A DNA stretch of 64,000 nucleotides from Pseudomonas sp. URMO17WK12:I2 (GTDB taxonomy: Bacteria > Pseudomonadota > Gammaproteobacteria > Pseudomonadales > Pseudomonadaceae). The first letter of the stretch is position 1, and the number at the start of each line of letters is the position of its first letter. The notes below the pieces were generated by a model, which saw nothing but the letters and a program-made list of their open reading frames with translations, was not told the DNA's origin and ran no database searches. Below, piece by piece: positions 19,265-28,490 of this stretch. The position numbers and the translations under genes are program-made. The DNA lies in contig NZ_QKYW01000002.1 in the NCBI RefSeq assembly GCF_003253735.1, positions 272,367-336,366 of the forward strand, given 5' to 3'.

Positions 19265-19346
19265 TTGCAGAAGCGGATGGCGGAATTTAGAGGCAGAACG
19301 ATGACGGCTTCTTGCGGAAACCTCTGGAGTTTTTGCAGAAAACTCC
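19265..19346 (-). promoter_or_regulatory. Spaced TTGCRGAAR repeats and inverted repeat upstream of putA
   Basis: Three copies of TTGCRGAAR on the plus strand start at 19265 (TTGCAGAAG), 19312 (TTGCGGAAA) and 19333 (TTGCAGAAA). The last two are 21 bases apart, two helical turns, as is typical for AraC/XylS activators. The third copy also lies inside a perfect inverted repeat, GGAGTTTT/AAAACTCC (19326-19346). The cluster is 85-166 bases upstream of the putA start. I see nothing else recognisable in the 403-base putA/dehydratase spacer. Confidence 0.4.
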
Positions 19347-19583
19347 GAACAACCTCTTAGCCCTGGGAACGAACACGACCGCCCAGCTGTACGGCGCAGA
19401 AATGGGTAGCCTCATCAGAGGTTCACGGCCGCTGCCCAGGTGATTCATGCGCTTTAGTCATCGGCCAGCCGAACAGGTATTCTCTGGCCTTACTCGAGGC
19501 GGGTCGTGCTGCCCTGGTCGTAGGTGGCAAGCCTCGCCTGCTGGCCATGAACCGAATCAATCCAATTTCGCGGAGTTGAACGC

Positions 19584-20495
19584 ATGTCGCTGAGCATCAA
19601 GACCCCTCTTCTGCACTCGCTGCCCCTTAGCCAGCGTGTTGGCGCCAAGGTGTGGATGAAGATGGAGGCCATGCAACCAGGCGGATCCTTCAAGATCCGT
19701 GGCGTTGGCTTCGCCTGTGAGCAGCACCATGCACAGGGCGCCCAGCGTTTCATTTCCTCCTCGGGCGGCAATGCCGGCCTCGCCGTTGCCTACGCCGGGC
19801 GGCGCCTGGGTGTACCGGTCATCGTGGTGGTTCCCGAGACAACCACAGCGCGGGCGCGCAGCCTGCTGGGCCTGGAAGGCGCTGAAGTGATCGTGCACGG
19901 CAAGTCGTGGTTCGAGGCCAATGAGCTTGCCCGTTCGCTGCAGACGGCAGCGGACGCCTTCATTCACCCCTTCGACGATCCGTTGCTGTGGCAGGGCCAT
20001 GCGTCGATGATCGATGAGGTGGTTGCCGATGGCGTGCGCCCGGATGCCGTCGTGCTGTCTGTCGGCGGTGGCGGCCTGCTGGCTGGCGTCGACGAGGGCC
20101 TGCGCCGCAATGGCCTGGACAGCGTGCCGGTTTATGCCGTCGAGACGCAGGGAACGGCCTCGCTGCAGGCCTCGATCAACGCCGGCCAGCTGGTGGAGAT
20201 CCCGGCGGTTTCCGGGGTGGCCACCTCCCTTGCAGCTCGCCAGGTCTGCCGTCGCGCATACGAGGTCTCCCGGGAGCGCCCGGTGATCCCCGTTCAGGTG
20301 ACCGACCAGGAGGCTGTAGAGGCCTGCCTGGCCTACCTGGATGACCACCGCACCCTGGTCGAGCCAGCCTGTGGCGCCTCCCTGGCCATGCTGTATGGAA
20401 ACAAAACGTCCCTCGATGAGCGGAGCAATGTCCTCGTCATCGTATGCGGTGGCTCCACTGCAACCATCGAATCGCTGCTCGCCATGCGCGGCTGA
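19584..20495 (+). CDS. PLP-dependent L-serine/threonine dehydratase, animal SDH-like
   Basis: The 303-residue fold-type II PLP enzyme should deaminate L-serine (and perhaps L-threonine) to pyruvate (or 2-oxobutyrate). The Schiff-base lysine is K37 in GGSFKIRG. SSGGNAG (59-65) and GGGGLL bind the cofactor phosphate region, and VEPACGASLA and VIVCGGS close the fold. The sequence resembles the mammalian SDH/SDSL group more than the IlvA or TdcB enzymes: it has GHAS, FDDPLLW and VEPACGA, and no ACT domain. G61 sits where human SDH has Ala and human SDSL has Gly. It is probably co-transcribed with the M19 dipeptidase gene 97 bases downstream. Confidence 0.85.
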   Translation: MSLSIKTPLLHSLPLSQRVGAKVWMKMEAMQPGGSFKIRGVGFACEQHHAQGAQRFISSSGGNAGLAVAYAGRRLGVPVIVVVPETTTARARSLLGLEGAEVIVHGKSWFEANELARSLQTAADAFIHPFDDPLLWQGHASMIDEVVADGVRPDAVVLSVGGGGLLAGVDEGLRRNGLDSVPVYAVETQGTASLQASINAGQLVEIPAVSGVATSLAARQVCRRAYEVSRERPVIPVQVTDQEAVEACLAYLDDHRTLVEPACGASLAMLYGNKTSLDERSNVLVIVCGGSTATIESLLAMRG

Positions 20496-20592
20496 TGCCG
20501 GCCTTCAATGCAGCACGAGCGCTCTGCTGCCGGCCATCCGCGCTTGGCCGGGGTGCATGTGGCGACTGTCGAGAGCCGAGGTGTTGGTCAAG

Positions 20593-21564
20593 ATGAGCGA
20601 CGCTACTGCATTTCAATGGGAAGCCCACGCCTGCCTGCCTCTGGTTCCCGGGCAGGACATGTCCCGCCTGGGCCGTTACCGGGATGCCGGCTTTCACCAC
20701 GTGTCGGTCAACGTGGGCATGGACATGACGCCTTTCACCACCGTGATGCAGGTAATCGCCGGCTTTCGAAGCTGGCTGGATCGGCACCACGAGGCGTTCG
20801 TACTGGCTGGCACCATTGCCGATCTGAATGACGCTCGCAAGGCAGGAAAGCTTGCCGTCTCATTCGATCTGGAAGGTTCGAACATGCTGCTTCATGACCC
20901 CGCGATGGTCGAGCTGTATGCAGCGCTGGGCGTGCGGCAGATGCTGCTCGCCTACAATCGAGACAACAGTTGCGCCGGTGGATGCCACGGGGCAGGTACC
21001 GGCCTGACCCCACTTGGGCGCGATGTTGTACGCGTGGCCAATGCTTCGGGAATCGTCATCGACTGCTCCCATGCAAGCAAACGCTCAAGCCTCGAGATCA
21101 TGGAGATATCCAGCCGACCGGTGATCTTCTCCCATAGCAACGTCAAAGCCATTTTCGATCATCCGCGAACCATCGACGACCAGCAGATCGATGCCTGCGC
21201 CGCACAGGGCGGCGTTATCGGCCTTACCGGCCTGGGAATTTTCATGGGCGACCCCGAGGCGTCGGTAGAGGCCTTCGTTCGCCAGATCGACTACCTGGCC
21301 GAACGCGTCGGGGCGCATCACATTGGCCTGGGCCTGGACACCGAGCTGCACCCGGAAAACAAGGATCTACCGGAAGACGCAGTGGAGGAAGATTGGTGGC
21401 CCCACGCGCATTACGGCCATATGAACGGACACAGGCAATTACAGCCAGAAGATCTGGGCATGGTAGCCGAGCGCCTGCAGGATCTCGGCTATGCGCCTGC
21501 CGACATCCGCGCCATCTTCGGTGCGAACTTCATGCGCATCGCACGGGCCGCATGGCCCGAATAG
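20593..21564 (+). CDS. M19 (membrane/renal dipeptidase) family protein with altered metal motif
   Basis: The 323-residue protein has the M19 peptidase fold. SFDLEGSN carries the bridging Glu, and DCSHAS and FSHSN carry the two later histidine ligands. GLGLDTE and IFGANFMRIA form the C-terminal blocks. The N-terminal HxD zinc pair of classical dipeptidases is instead H12-A-C14 (EAHACLPL), so the second ligand is a cysteine. M19 enzymes cleave dipeptides, sometimes with D-residues. I chose the ATG at 20593; the frame is open further upstream but overlaps the dehydratase in another frame. The pair with serine dehydratase suggests use of a Ser- or Thr-containing dipeptide, which is inference. Confidence 0.82.
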   Translation: MSDATAFQWEAHACLPLVPGQDMSRLGRYRDAGFHHVSVNVGMDMTPFTTVMQVIAGFRSWLDRHHEAFVLAGTIADLNDARKAGKLAVSFDLEGSNMLLHDPAMVELYAALGVRQMLLAYNRDNSCAGGCHGAGTGLTPLGRDVVRVANASGIVIDCSHASKRSSLEIMEISSRPVIFSHSNVKAIFDHPRTIDDQQIDACAAQGGVIGLTGLGIFMGDPEASVEAFVRQIDYLAERVGAHHIGLGLDTELHPENKDLPEDAVEEDWWPHAHYGHMNGHRQLQPEDLGMVAERLQDLGYAPADIRAIFGANFMRIARAAWPE

Positions 21565-21716
21565 GCGCCCAGTACCCCGGCGTGGGCCGTATCACCGATC
21601 AACACCCTGTTCCCCTTCCCCACTCTTGCATGAAGATTTGCTCGATTGGCTGACGTGAACCTGAGTGTGATCGGGCTAGTGAGCTATGAGCGCGTGGCGA
21701 AATCCCCGCTGCCGGG

Positions 21717-23561
21717 TCAGATATCCAACGCCACCGACAGATTCAAGCCATGCTGAAACTCGTCGTCGGCGTGTCGGTAGCTGTAGCTGCCGCGCAGTGA
21801 CAGGCCGTCGCCAAGGCGGTGACTGACACCGAAGTGGCCGCGCAGGCTGCGCTCGTCCGGGCGATGGCCGGGCAGTTCGAAGCCGACTGCCGGCAGGCTG
21901 TTCAGCGACATGCGCAGCTCGGCGGGGTCATCCTCGTATTCGCGCTCCACTGCCAGCTCGCCGAACACCCGGGTTTGCCGGCTCAGGTCGTACAGCCCTT
22001 GCAGACCGGCACCCAGCCGCCGGGACTTGCGCGTCTGCTCGTCGAAGCCCAGCGCAGTGGAGCGCGGGCTTTTCTCCCGGTACCCGTCCACATCGATATG
22101 CACATAGTCGGCACTGATGAACGGGCTCAGGTGCCATTGGCTGCCCGGCTGGGCGATGTCATAACCGAAACGACCGCTGACGGCCCAGAGCTTGCCGTCG
22201 GTGTCGCCCTTCTCCGAATTGGTGACCGGGCCAGCGGCGAACTTGCGTTTCAGGTCGTCATAGTCGAGGTGACCGGCGCTGGCCGACAGGTCGCCCCACC
22301 AACGATCGTGCTGGTACTGAGCGAACGCGGTCGCGATGTAGCTGCGCAGGTTGTAATCGGAGTCCGCCGCGCCGGCCTCGAGATCCTGTTCATGCAACCC
22401 GGCCGCCAGACCGACTCGCCAGGCGTCGTCAAGGCGATAGCTGGCGCCGAAGTTGAGGCTGTAGCCATTGCCATCGGCATTGCCACCGTGACGTTCATAT
22501 TCCAGCCGTTGGCCGCCGCCATTGACGAAGGTGCGCCACTGACCGACCGCCTGCCAGGCCTCCCAGTCCGCCAGCCATTGCGCGCGCAGCTGGTCCTGAT
22601 GGCCACGCAGCGTGCCCAGGGCCATTTCCGGCAACAGGGTAACTTCCCCGGGCGCCGCCAGCAGTGAATAGGCGTAGTCGGCGATCAGGCGCTGGCCGGC
22701 AAGCGTCGGGTGCACGCCATCGTTGAACAGCAATTTCGTCGGGTCCGGTGTGCTGCCATTCAGTCCGAAAATCGGGTTGGGGTTGCTGCAACCCGCAAAA
22801 CAGGTGCCGATCACCGTGGCGCGATCGGCGACCAGGCCGTAGCGGCCAGGGTCACCGACCACTTCGGAGAGGTAGAGCGGCATGTTCAACGGAATCACAT
22901 TGGCGTCCAGCGCCGCCAATTGGCCCACCAGCTCGGCATTGAAGGCTGCCCCCAGTGCACTGACCTGGCCCTGCAGCGGGCTGCCGAAGAAGTTCGGCGT
23001 CAGCCCAAGGTCCGGCAGTACCCACACCATGATGTAGCGCGCACCCGCCTGTTGCAGCGCTTCGGCGCTATCGACCAGGCGCCCCGCTGCAGCCTGGGCA
23101 CTGGGCCCGTCGACGACCCGAAACTGCAGGAAATCGTTGCCGCCGCCCGTCAGGTAGTACAAGGCGTTGGGGTCGGCTCGGCCGCCTGTGGACTGCAGAT
23201 AGCCGCCGGGCCCGGTGATGGCATCGAGGATCTGATCGGTTCGATAGCCGCCAACTGCCCAGTTTTTGCCACCGGCCACGGTATTGGCTGACCCCAGGCC
23301 GGGGCCCGACAGCCCGAGTGCATTGCCCAGCAGCATGGGCGATACCTCGCCGAAAATTTCGCCGCTGCCATCCTGGTAGGTCGGGCCGGTACGGTTGGTG
23401 AAGCGAGTGGTCGCACCGGCCGGGCCATCGGCATCGGCGAACCACCCGGCATCGCTGAGGCTGTCACCAAAGACGTAGAGCGCACCGTACGGCGCGGCGC
23501 AAAGCGAGGTGGCGCTGGCCAGCAGACCGGCAGCCGCCAGGGGCGTAAGCAAGCGTTTCAT
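21717..23561 (-). CDS. estA: Autotransporter esterase EstA (GDSL lipase)
   Basis: The 614-residue protein has a signal peptide (about residues 1-22). Its GDSL hydrolase passenger has S34 in FGDSLSD, the oxyanion GGND block and the DGVHP catalytic Asp-His. A C-terminal beta-barrel domain from about residue 330 anchors it in the outer membrane. This is the EstA architecture of P. aeruginosa, a surface esterase linked there to rhamnolipid production and motility. The last residues (LNLSVALDI) end the final strand without the usual terminal aromatic residue. An AAGGAC lies six bases before the ATG. It stands as a single gene. Confidence 0.92.
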   Translation of the reverse strand: MKRLLTPLAAAGLLASATSLCAAPYGALYVFGDSLSDAGWFADADGPAGATTRFTNRTGPTYQDGSGEIFGEVSPMLLGNALGLSGPGLGSANTVAGGKNWAVGGYRTDQILDAITGPGGYLQSTGGRADPNALYYLTGGGNDFLQFRVVDGPSAQAAAGRLVDSAEALQQAGARYIMVWVLPDLGLTPNFFGSPLQGQVSALGAAFNAELVGQLAALDANVIPLNMPLYLSEVVGDPGRYGLVADRATVIGTCFAGCSNPNPIFGLNGSTPDPTKLLFNDGVHPTLAGQRLIADYAYSLLAAPGEVTLLPEMALGTLRGHQDQLRAQWLADWEAWQAVGQWRTFVNGGGQRLEYERHGGNADGNGYSLNFGASYRLDDAWRVGLAAGLHEQDLEAGAADSDYNLRSYIATAFAQYQHDRWWGDLSASAGHLDYDDLKRKFAAGPVTNSEKGDTDGKLWAVSGRFGYDIAQPGSQWHLSPFISADYVHIDVDGYREKSPRSTALGFDEQTRKSRRLGAGLQGLYDLSRQTRVFGELAVEREYEDDPAELRMSLNSLPAVGFELPGHRPDERSLRGHFGVSHRLGDGLSLRGSYSYRHADDEFQHGLNLSVALDI

Positions 23562-23717
23562 GGCAAGTCCTTTTATTATTGGAGTGAACCGCCAGACAAA
23601 CTGTAGCCAGTGTGCGACGAAAGCGCAGCCTGAAGGAAAAGGGGATAGTTTTTAGTATTGGGAGCACTTCCCGCTTCTGGACGGCTGCGGTCGCTCACCA
23701 ACATTCCTGTCGAAAGC

Positions 23718-23743
23718 CCTGCCGGCACAGCTGATGCGGCAGG
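23718..23743. terminator. CCTGCCG/CGGCAGG hairpin between estA and the recombinase
   Basis: CCTGCCG and CGGCAGG form a 7-base-pair stem with a 12-base loop, 20 bases after the recombinase stop. There is no T-tract, so termination is uncertain. The rest of the 201-base spacer holds only the estA promoter region. Confidence 0.35.
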
Positions 23744-23762
23744 TGCATCGACTATCAAAGCG

Positions 23763-24353
23763 CTATTTCTCAACCCGCCGCAACGCCCGATAGAGCGTGG
23801 ACCGGTGCACCTTGAGCATCTTGGCAGCCTGTTCGACCGACTGCCCGTCGTGATTGATCAGACGTTTCGCCTCGTCGATCTGCTCGCTGCTCAGAGTGGG
23901 TTTCGCGCCGAACTTCACGCCACGCGCCTTGGCCGCCTCGCGACCGTCCTTGGTTCGCTCGAGGATCAGCGAGCGCTCGAACTCGACGATGCCGGCGAAT
24001 ACCGCCAGCACCGCCAGGCCATTCTCGGTGGTGGTGTCCGACCAGGGCTCGGACAGGCTACGCAGGCCTGCGCCGCTGATATGAATGCGTTCGGCGATTT
24101 CCAGCAATTCGCGGGTGCTGCGTGCCAGGCGGTCGAGCTTGGTCACGGTGAGCACGTCGCCAGGGCCCAGCTCGCCGAGCAGGCGAGTCAGTTCGGGACG
24201 ATTGCGCCAGTTGTTCTTGGTCTGCTCGGACACCAGCCGGGTGCAGCCTGCCAACTCCAGGCCGAACAGCTGGCTGAGCAGGTTGGCCGTCTCACTGGCT
24301 CGCGCATAGCCCAGATAACGGGGGCCCCGCTCGGTTTCTGGCACCCGGCTCAT
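23763..24353 (-). CDS. Orphan serine recombinase (resolvase/invertase family)
   Basis: The protein of about 196 residues is a small serine recombinase. The catalytic serine is S20 in GYARASE, KLDRLARS carries the active-site arginines, and VFAGIVEFERSLILERT forms the E-helix. A Hin-type helix-turn-helix follows (QSVEQAAKMLKVHRSTLYRAL). All key residues are intact, so it is probably active. It is not part of a visible transposon or invertible segment. The ATG at 24353 is chosen because upstream codons to a GTG at 24371 look non-conserved; neither has a strong ribosome-binding site. Two imperfect repeats 120 bases apart lie upstream of it. Confidence 0.85.
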   Translation of the reverse strand: MSRVPETERGPRYLGYARASETANLLSQLFGLELAGCTRLVSEQTKNNWRNRPELTRLLGELGPGDVLTVTKLDRLARSTRELLEIAERIHISGAGLRSLSEPWSDTTTENGLAVLAVFAGIVEFERSLILERTKDGREAAKARGVKFGAKPTLSSEQIDEAKRLINHDGQSVEQAAKMLKVHRSTLYRALRRVEK

Positions 24354-24435
24354 TGTTGGAGTGTTCCCCACGCAACATCACTGCAGGCCGATAAGGCACT
24401 GCAAGGCGTATGGGGTGGAGGCGATAACATGGATT

Positions 24436-24582
24436 GGCGAGACAAGGCTGGAATCACGCTGCATTTGCTCTGCGCTGGCGGCCCGGCCAGTGCGGATTGA
24501 ACCTGCCTTGCCGCAACCGCGGAGGCACCCGCGCATAACCTACACCAAGCGCTACGGCGAGAAAAGGCTGGGCATACGCTGC
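24436..24582 (+). repeat. Two imperfect 27-base direct repeats, 120 bases apart
   Basis: Copies start at 24436 (GGCGAGACAAGGCTGG...ACGCTGC) and 24556 (GGCGAGAAAAGGCTGG...ACGCTGC). They match at 22 of 27 positions by eye. They lie in the 318-base spacer between the recombinase and purC, which otherwise contains only the purC terminator and no credible gene. They may be recombinase site arms or remnants of an insertion. Confidence 0.45.
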
Positions 24583-24617
24583 CTGGCAACGCCACCCTCT
24601 AACTGCCGAGCGCAACG

Positions 24618-24651
24618 AAAACGCCGCCGCTCCCCTTCGGTAACGGCGGCG
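24618..24651 (-). terminator. Rho-independent terminator of purC
   Basis: On the minus strand CGCCGCCG and CGGCGGCG pair across a 14-base loop and are followed by TTTTCG. It lies 20 bases after the purC stop. Confidence 0.75.
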
Positions 24652-24671
24652 CTGGGTATAGCTCGGCGCGA

Positions 24672-25538
24672 TCAGGCAGTCAGGCGGGTCAGCGCCTCGC
24701 GGTACTTGTCGGCGGTCTTCTGGGCGACGTCGGCCGGCACGGCCGGCGCCGGCGGCTCCTTGTTCCAGCCGGTGGACTCCAGCCAGTTGCGCACGAACTG
24801 CTTGTCGAAGCTCGGCGGGTTGGTGCCTTCGGCGTAGCTGTCGGCGGGCCAGAAGCGGCTGGAGTCTGGGGTCAGCACTTCGTCCATCAGGGTCAGGGTG
24901 CCGTTTTCGTCGAGACCGAATTCGAACTTGGTGTCGGCGATGATGATGCCGCGGGTGGCCGCGTATTCCACCGCCGCAACGTACAGGGCGATGGAGGTGT
25001 CGCGCACCTGGGCGGCAAGCTCGGCGCCGATGATCGCCTCGCACTGGGCGAAGCTGATGTTCTCGTCATGGTCGCCCACGGCGGCCTTGGTCGACGGGGT
25101 GAAGATCGGCTCGGGCAGCTTGGCGGCTTCCTTCAGGCCGGCAGGCAGCGCGATGCCGCACACAGTGCCGCTCTTCTGGTATTCCTTCCAGCCGGAACCG
25201 ACGATGTAGCCGCGCACGATGGCTTCCACGGCGACCGGCTTGAGGCGCTTGGCGACCACGGCGCGGCCTTCGACCAACGGCAGCTCGGCAGCCGGCACCA
25301 CGTCTTCGACGCGATCACCGGTGAAGTGGTTGGGCACCACGTGGGCCAGTTTGTCGAACCAGAAGTTGGAGATCGCGGTAAGGATCTTGCCCTTGTCCGG
25401 AATCGGTTGCTCGAGGATCACGTCGAAGGCCGACAGGCGATCGGTGGCGACCATCAGCATGCGCTTGTCATCGATCTCGTAGAGGTCGCGGACTTTGCCC
25501 GAATAGATTTTCTTCAGGCTCAGGGAAGGTGTGGTCAT
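24672..25538 (-). CDS. purC: Phosphoribosylaminoimidazole-succinocarboxamide (SAICAR) synthase, long form
   Basis: The 288-residue enzyme joins CAIR and aspartate with ATP in purine synthesis. The motifs [43 protein letters not shown] and [14 protein letters not shown] mark the long SAICAR synthase form seen in Burkholderia/Bordetella-type bacteria and yeast. The usual Pseudomonas PurC has about 236 residues and starts EKREELYRGKAK. The ATG at 25538 fits the family; the upstream in-frame extension is not conserved. It lies beside bamC, where PAO1 also has purC nearby, but the PAO1 gene between them (PA1012) is missing. Confidence 0.93.
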   Translation of the reverse strand: MTTPSLSLKKIYSGKVRDLYEIDDKRMLMVATDRLSAFDVILEQPIPDKGKILTAISNFWFDKLAHVVPNHFTGDRVEDVVPAAELPLVEGRAVVAKRLKPVAVEAIVRGYIVGSGWKEYQKSGTVCGIALPAGLKEAAKLPEPIFTPSTKAAVGDHDENISFAQCEAIIGAELAAQVRDTSIALYVAAVEYAATRGIIIADTKFEFGLDENGTLTLMDEVLTPDSSRFWPADSYAEGTNPPSFDKQFVRNWLESTGWNKEPPAPAVPADVAQKTADKYREALTRLTA

Positions 25539-25634
25539 GTCGAGATAGCCCCTCGTCGCGGGAAAGTCGCGCCGCATGGCGTCAAAGCAGACGCGCCACG
25601 GCTGTATGGGCGGCAGGAAAACGCCCTGCCTGTG

Positions 25635-25667
25635 AAAACAAAAGGCGAAACCCCATGGGGTTTCGCC
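25635..25667 (-). terminator. Rho-independent terminator of bamC
   Basis: A perfect 24-base palindrome, GGCGAAACCCCA/TGGGGTTTCGCC, is followed on the minus strand by TTTTGTTTTC. It lies 27 bases after the bamC stop. Confidence 0.9.
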
Positions 25668-25693
25668 TATCGCCAACCACGTGCCAGGAATGC

Positions 25694-26812
25694 CTAGCCG
25701 AGGTTCTCCTGGATCATGCCCAGCACCCGGCGGGCCACCTCGGCCGGCGCCACGGTGTTGATGTCCTTCTCGACGGTCACCTGCACGGTGTCGCCCACGG
25801 CGGTCAGGCGCACCTGATAGCGCTCGGCGCGCGCCTCGACGGCTTCCTTGTCTTCCGAGCCACCGAACATACGCTTGAACAGGCCCGGCTTCTCGTTATT
25901 GCGCTGCGGGCCTTCGGCCAGGTTGACGTAGTAGACGCCCAGGGTGCGGTTGATGTCGTCGACGCGCAGGTCAGCCATGCGCAGCGAGCGGCCAACGCCG
26001 GACCAGGCGCGGTCGAAGTCGGTACTCAGGTTCAGCACCGGGTTGCCGTTGCCGTCCTGGGACAGGGCTACGCGGTTCGGCGCATCGAAGTCGCGGCCGG
26101 CCAGCAGCGACACCGAACCACCCTGCTCCACGCCCCGGGTCAGACTGGCCTGCAGCTCGTCGAGCAGCGCGGCGTCGAGGGTCTTGTTGACGCTACGCTC
26201 GGTGAACGGCACGTCGCTGTTGCTACCGGCAGGACGCTGCGCGGTCACCACGAAGATTTCGCTGGTATTGCGCTGCACACCTGGCTCGAGGCGCACGTGC
26301 ACGCGGGTTTCGGTGTTGCTGTCGAGACCACCGACACGGCCGGTCAGGCGGCTCTGCATGCTGCTCGACAGGGCATCGAAACGCTGCCAGTCGGTGCTGA
26401 ACTCACCGGTCTGCGGGCGCTCGTCGACGATGCGGAAGCCGCCGTCCTCGAAGAACTGCCGAGCGCCTGGCCAGACTTCGGCCGGCACGCGCTGGGCGAC
26501 CAGCCAGCTGGAGTCGCCGCTGTTCTGCAGGCTGAACTCGCTGACGTTGTCACTGACGGCCAGTGCCTGCGGACGCGGCACTTCGTATTCACCCTTGGCG
26601 TCGCTGTCGCGAATCTGCTGGGGAACCGGCAACAGCGGGTCGAGACGCTTGGCCTGAACATCGGCCGGCAACTGCATCGGCGCGGTCTGTCGTGCGGTCA
26701 GGTAATCACTGCCGCGGTCGCGGAAGTAGCCATTTTCACCCCAGATCCAGCCACAGCCACTGGTGCTGGTGATGATCAGAGCAAGTGCGGAAAGTCCGGC
26801 CAGTCGCTTCAT
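25694..26812 (-). CDS. bamC: Outer membrane protein assembly factor BamC (lipoprotein)
   Basis: The 372-residue lipoprotein has the lipobox TSGC with the acylated cysteine at residue 20. An unstructured N-terminal segment of the kind that binds BamD follows, then two helix-grip domains. It is part of the BAM complex, which folds outer-membrane proteins. The start at 26812 is set by the signal peptide [20 protein letters not shown]; a longer frame to 26881 enters the dapA gene. It lies 17 bases after dapA on the same strand, the conserved dapA-bamC pair of gamma-proteobacteria, and is followed by a strong terminator. Confidence 0.94.
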   Translation of the reverse strand: MKRLAGLSALALIITSTSGCGWIWGENGYFRDRGSDYLTARQTAPMQLPADVQAKRLDPLLPVPQQIRDSDAKGEYEVPRPQALAVSDNVSEFSLQNSGDSSWLVAQRVPAEVWPGARQFFEDGGFRIVDERPQTGEFSTDWQRFDALSSSMQSRLTGRVGGLDSNTETRVHVRLEPGVQRNTSEIFVVTAQRPAGSNSDVPFTERSVNKTLDAALLDELQASLTRGVEQGGSVSLLAGRDFDAPNRVALSQDGNGNPVLNLSTDFDRAWSGVGRSLRMADLRVDDINRTLGVYYVNLAEGPQRNNEKPGLFKRMFGGSEDKEAVEARAERYQVRLTAVGDTVQVTVEKDINTVAPAEVARRVLGMIQENLG

Positions 26813-26829
26813 GCGTCGTAATTCCTCGA

Positions 26830-27708
<879 letters not shown>

Positions 27709-27919
27709 GCAACCGCTCCTGCCGAAAAAGAGAGCCGTAATGGTACTGGCGCCACCAGCCTTGCACAAGCGACCAGGTGGCTGTAGTTACCGGCATTACG
27801 CGCGCTCGACAGCAGGGTCGAGCTTATCTGGTCATTCCCCTGGCGGGCGCTTTTCGCTACCCTGCGAGTTTGTTTGGTGCTGTCTATAGCGCCGGGCGTT
27901 CAACGTTTAGGAAGGCTGC

Positions 27920-28477
27920 ATGTCCACCCCCCCAGTTCGCGAACAATTTCTCGTCATCAGCGCCCTTGGCAGCAATGCCATGGAGCTGACCAATGTGCTG
28001 TGCCGGGCCAGCCATGAAAACCGCTGCGCGGTCATCAGCACGCGCCTGAGCCGCCACGGCGAGCTCAGCGCCCTGGTGTTGCAGATTTCCGGCAGCTGGG
28101 ATGCTCTGGCGCGGCTGGAAGCAGGCCTGCCTGCACTGGCCAAGAAGCACGAGTTCACTGCCAACGTGATCCGCAGCGCCGCCCAGGAAGTCCGCCCCCA
28201 GGCGCTGCCTTATGTGGCTTACGTAAGCTCGGTGTACCGCCCGGACATTCTCAACGAGCTGTGCCAGTTCTTCATCGACCACCGTGTCGAACTCGAAGCG
28301 CTGACCTGCGACACCTACCAGGCGCCGCAGACCGGCGGCACCATGCTCAACGCCACGTTGACCGTCACCCTGCCAGCGGGCACCCAGATCAGTTGGCTGC
28401 GCGACCAGTTCCTGGATTTCGCCGACGCGCTGAACCTGGATGCCCTGATCGAACCCTGGCGCCCCCAGAATCCATAA
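27920..28477 (+). CDS. gcvR: GcvR-like ACT-domain regulatory protein
   Basis: The 185-residue protein consists of two ACT domains (about residues 8-85 and 95-175) and matches the glycine cleavage system repressor GcvR family. In E. coli GcvR acts by binding the GcvA activator. The conserved opening REQFLVISALGSNAMELTNVL and the CDTYQAPQTGGTMLNA block are typical. It lies 13 bases upstream of bcp on the same strand, the conserved gcvR-bcp pair. Confidence 0.9.
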   Translation: MSTPPVREQFLVISALGSNAMELTNVLCRASHENRCAVISTRLSRHGELSALVLQISGSWDALARLEAGLPALAKKHEFTANVIRSAAQEVRPQALPYVAYVSSVYRPDILNELCQFFIDHRVELEALTCDTYQAPQTGGTMLNATLTVTLPAGTQISWLRDQFLDFADALNLDALIEPWRPQNP

Positions 28478-28490
28478 GGAGCCCTGTCCC

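Noticed and set aside
24429..24500. 23-codon frame (MDWRDKAGITLHLLCAGG...) within the recombinase/purC spacer
   Set aside because: It is too short, lacks a ribosome-binding site, and overlaps one of the imperfect repeats; it is better seen as part of the repeat region.
25539..25676. 46-residue N-terminal extension of purC
   Set aside because: It covers the bamC terminator palindrome and is not conserved in SAICAR synthases.
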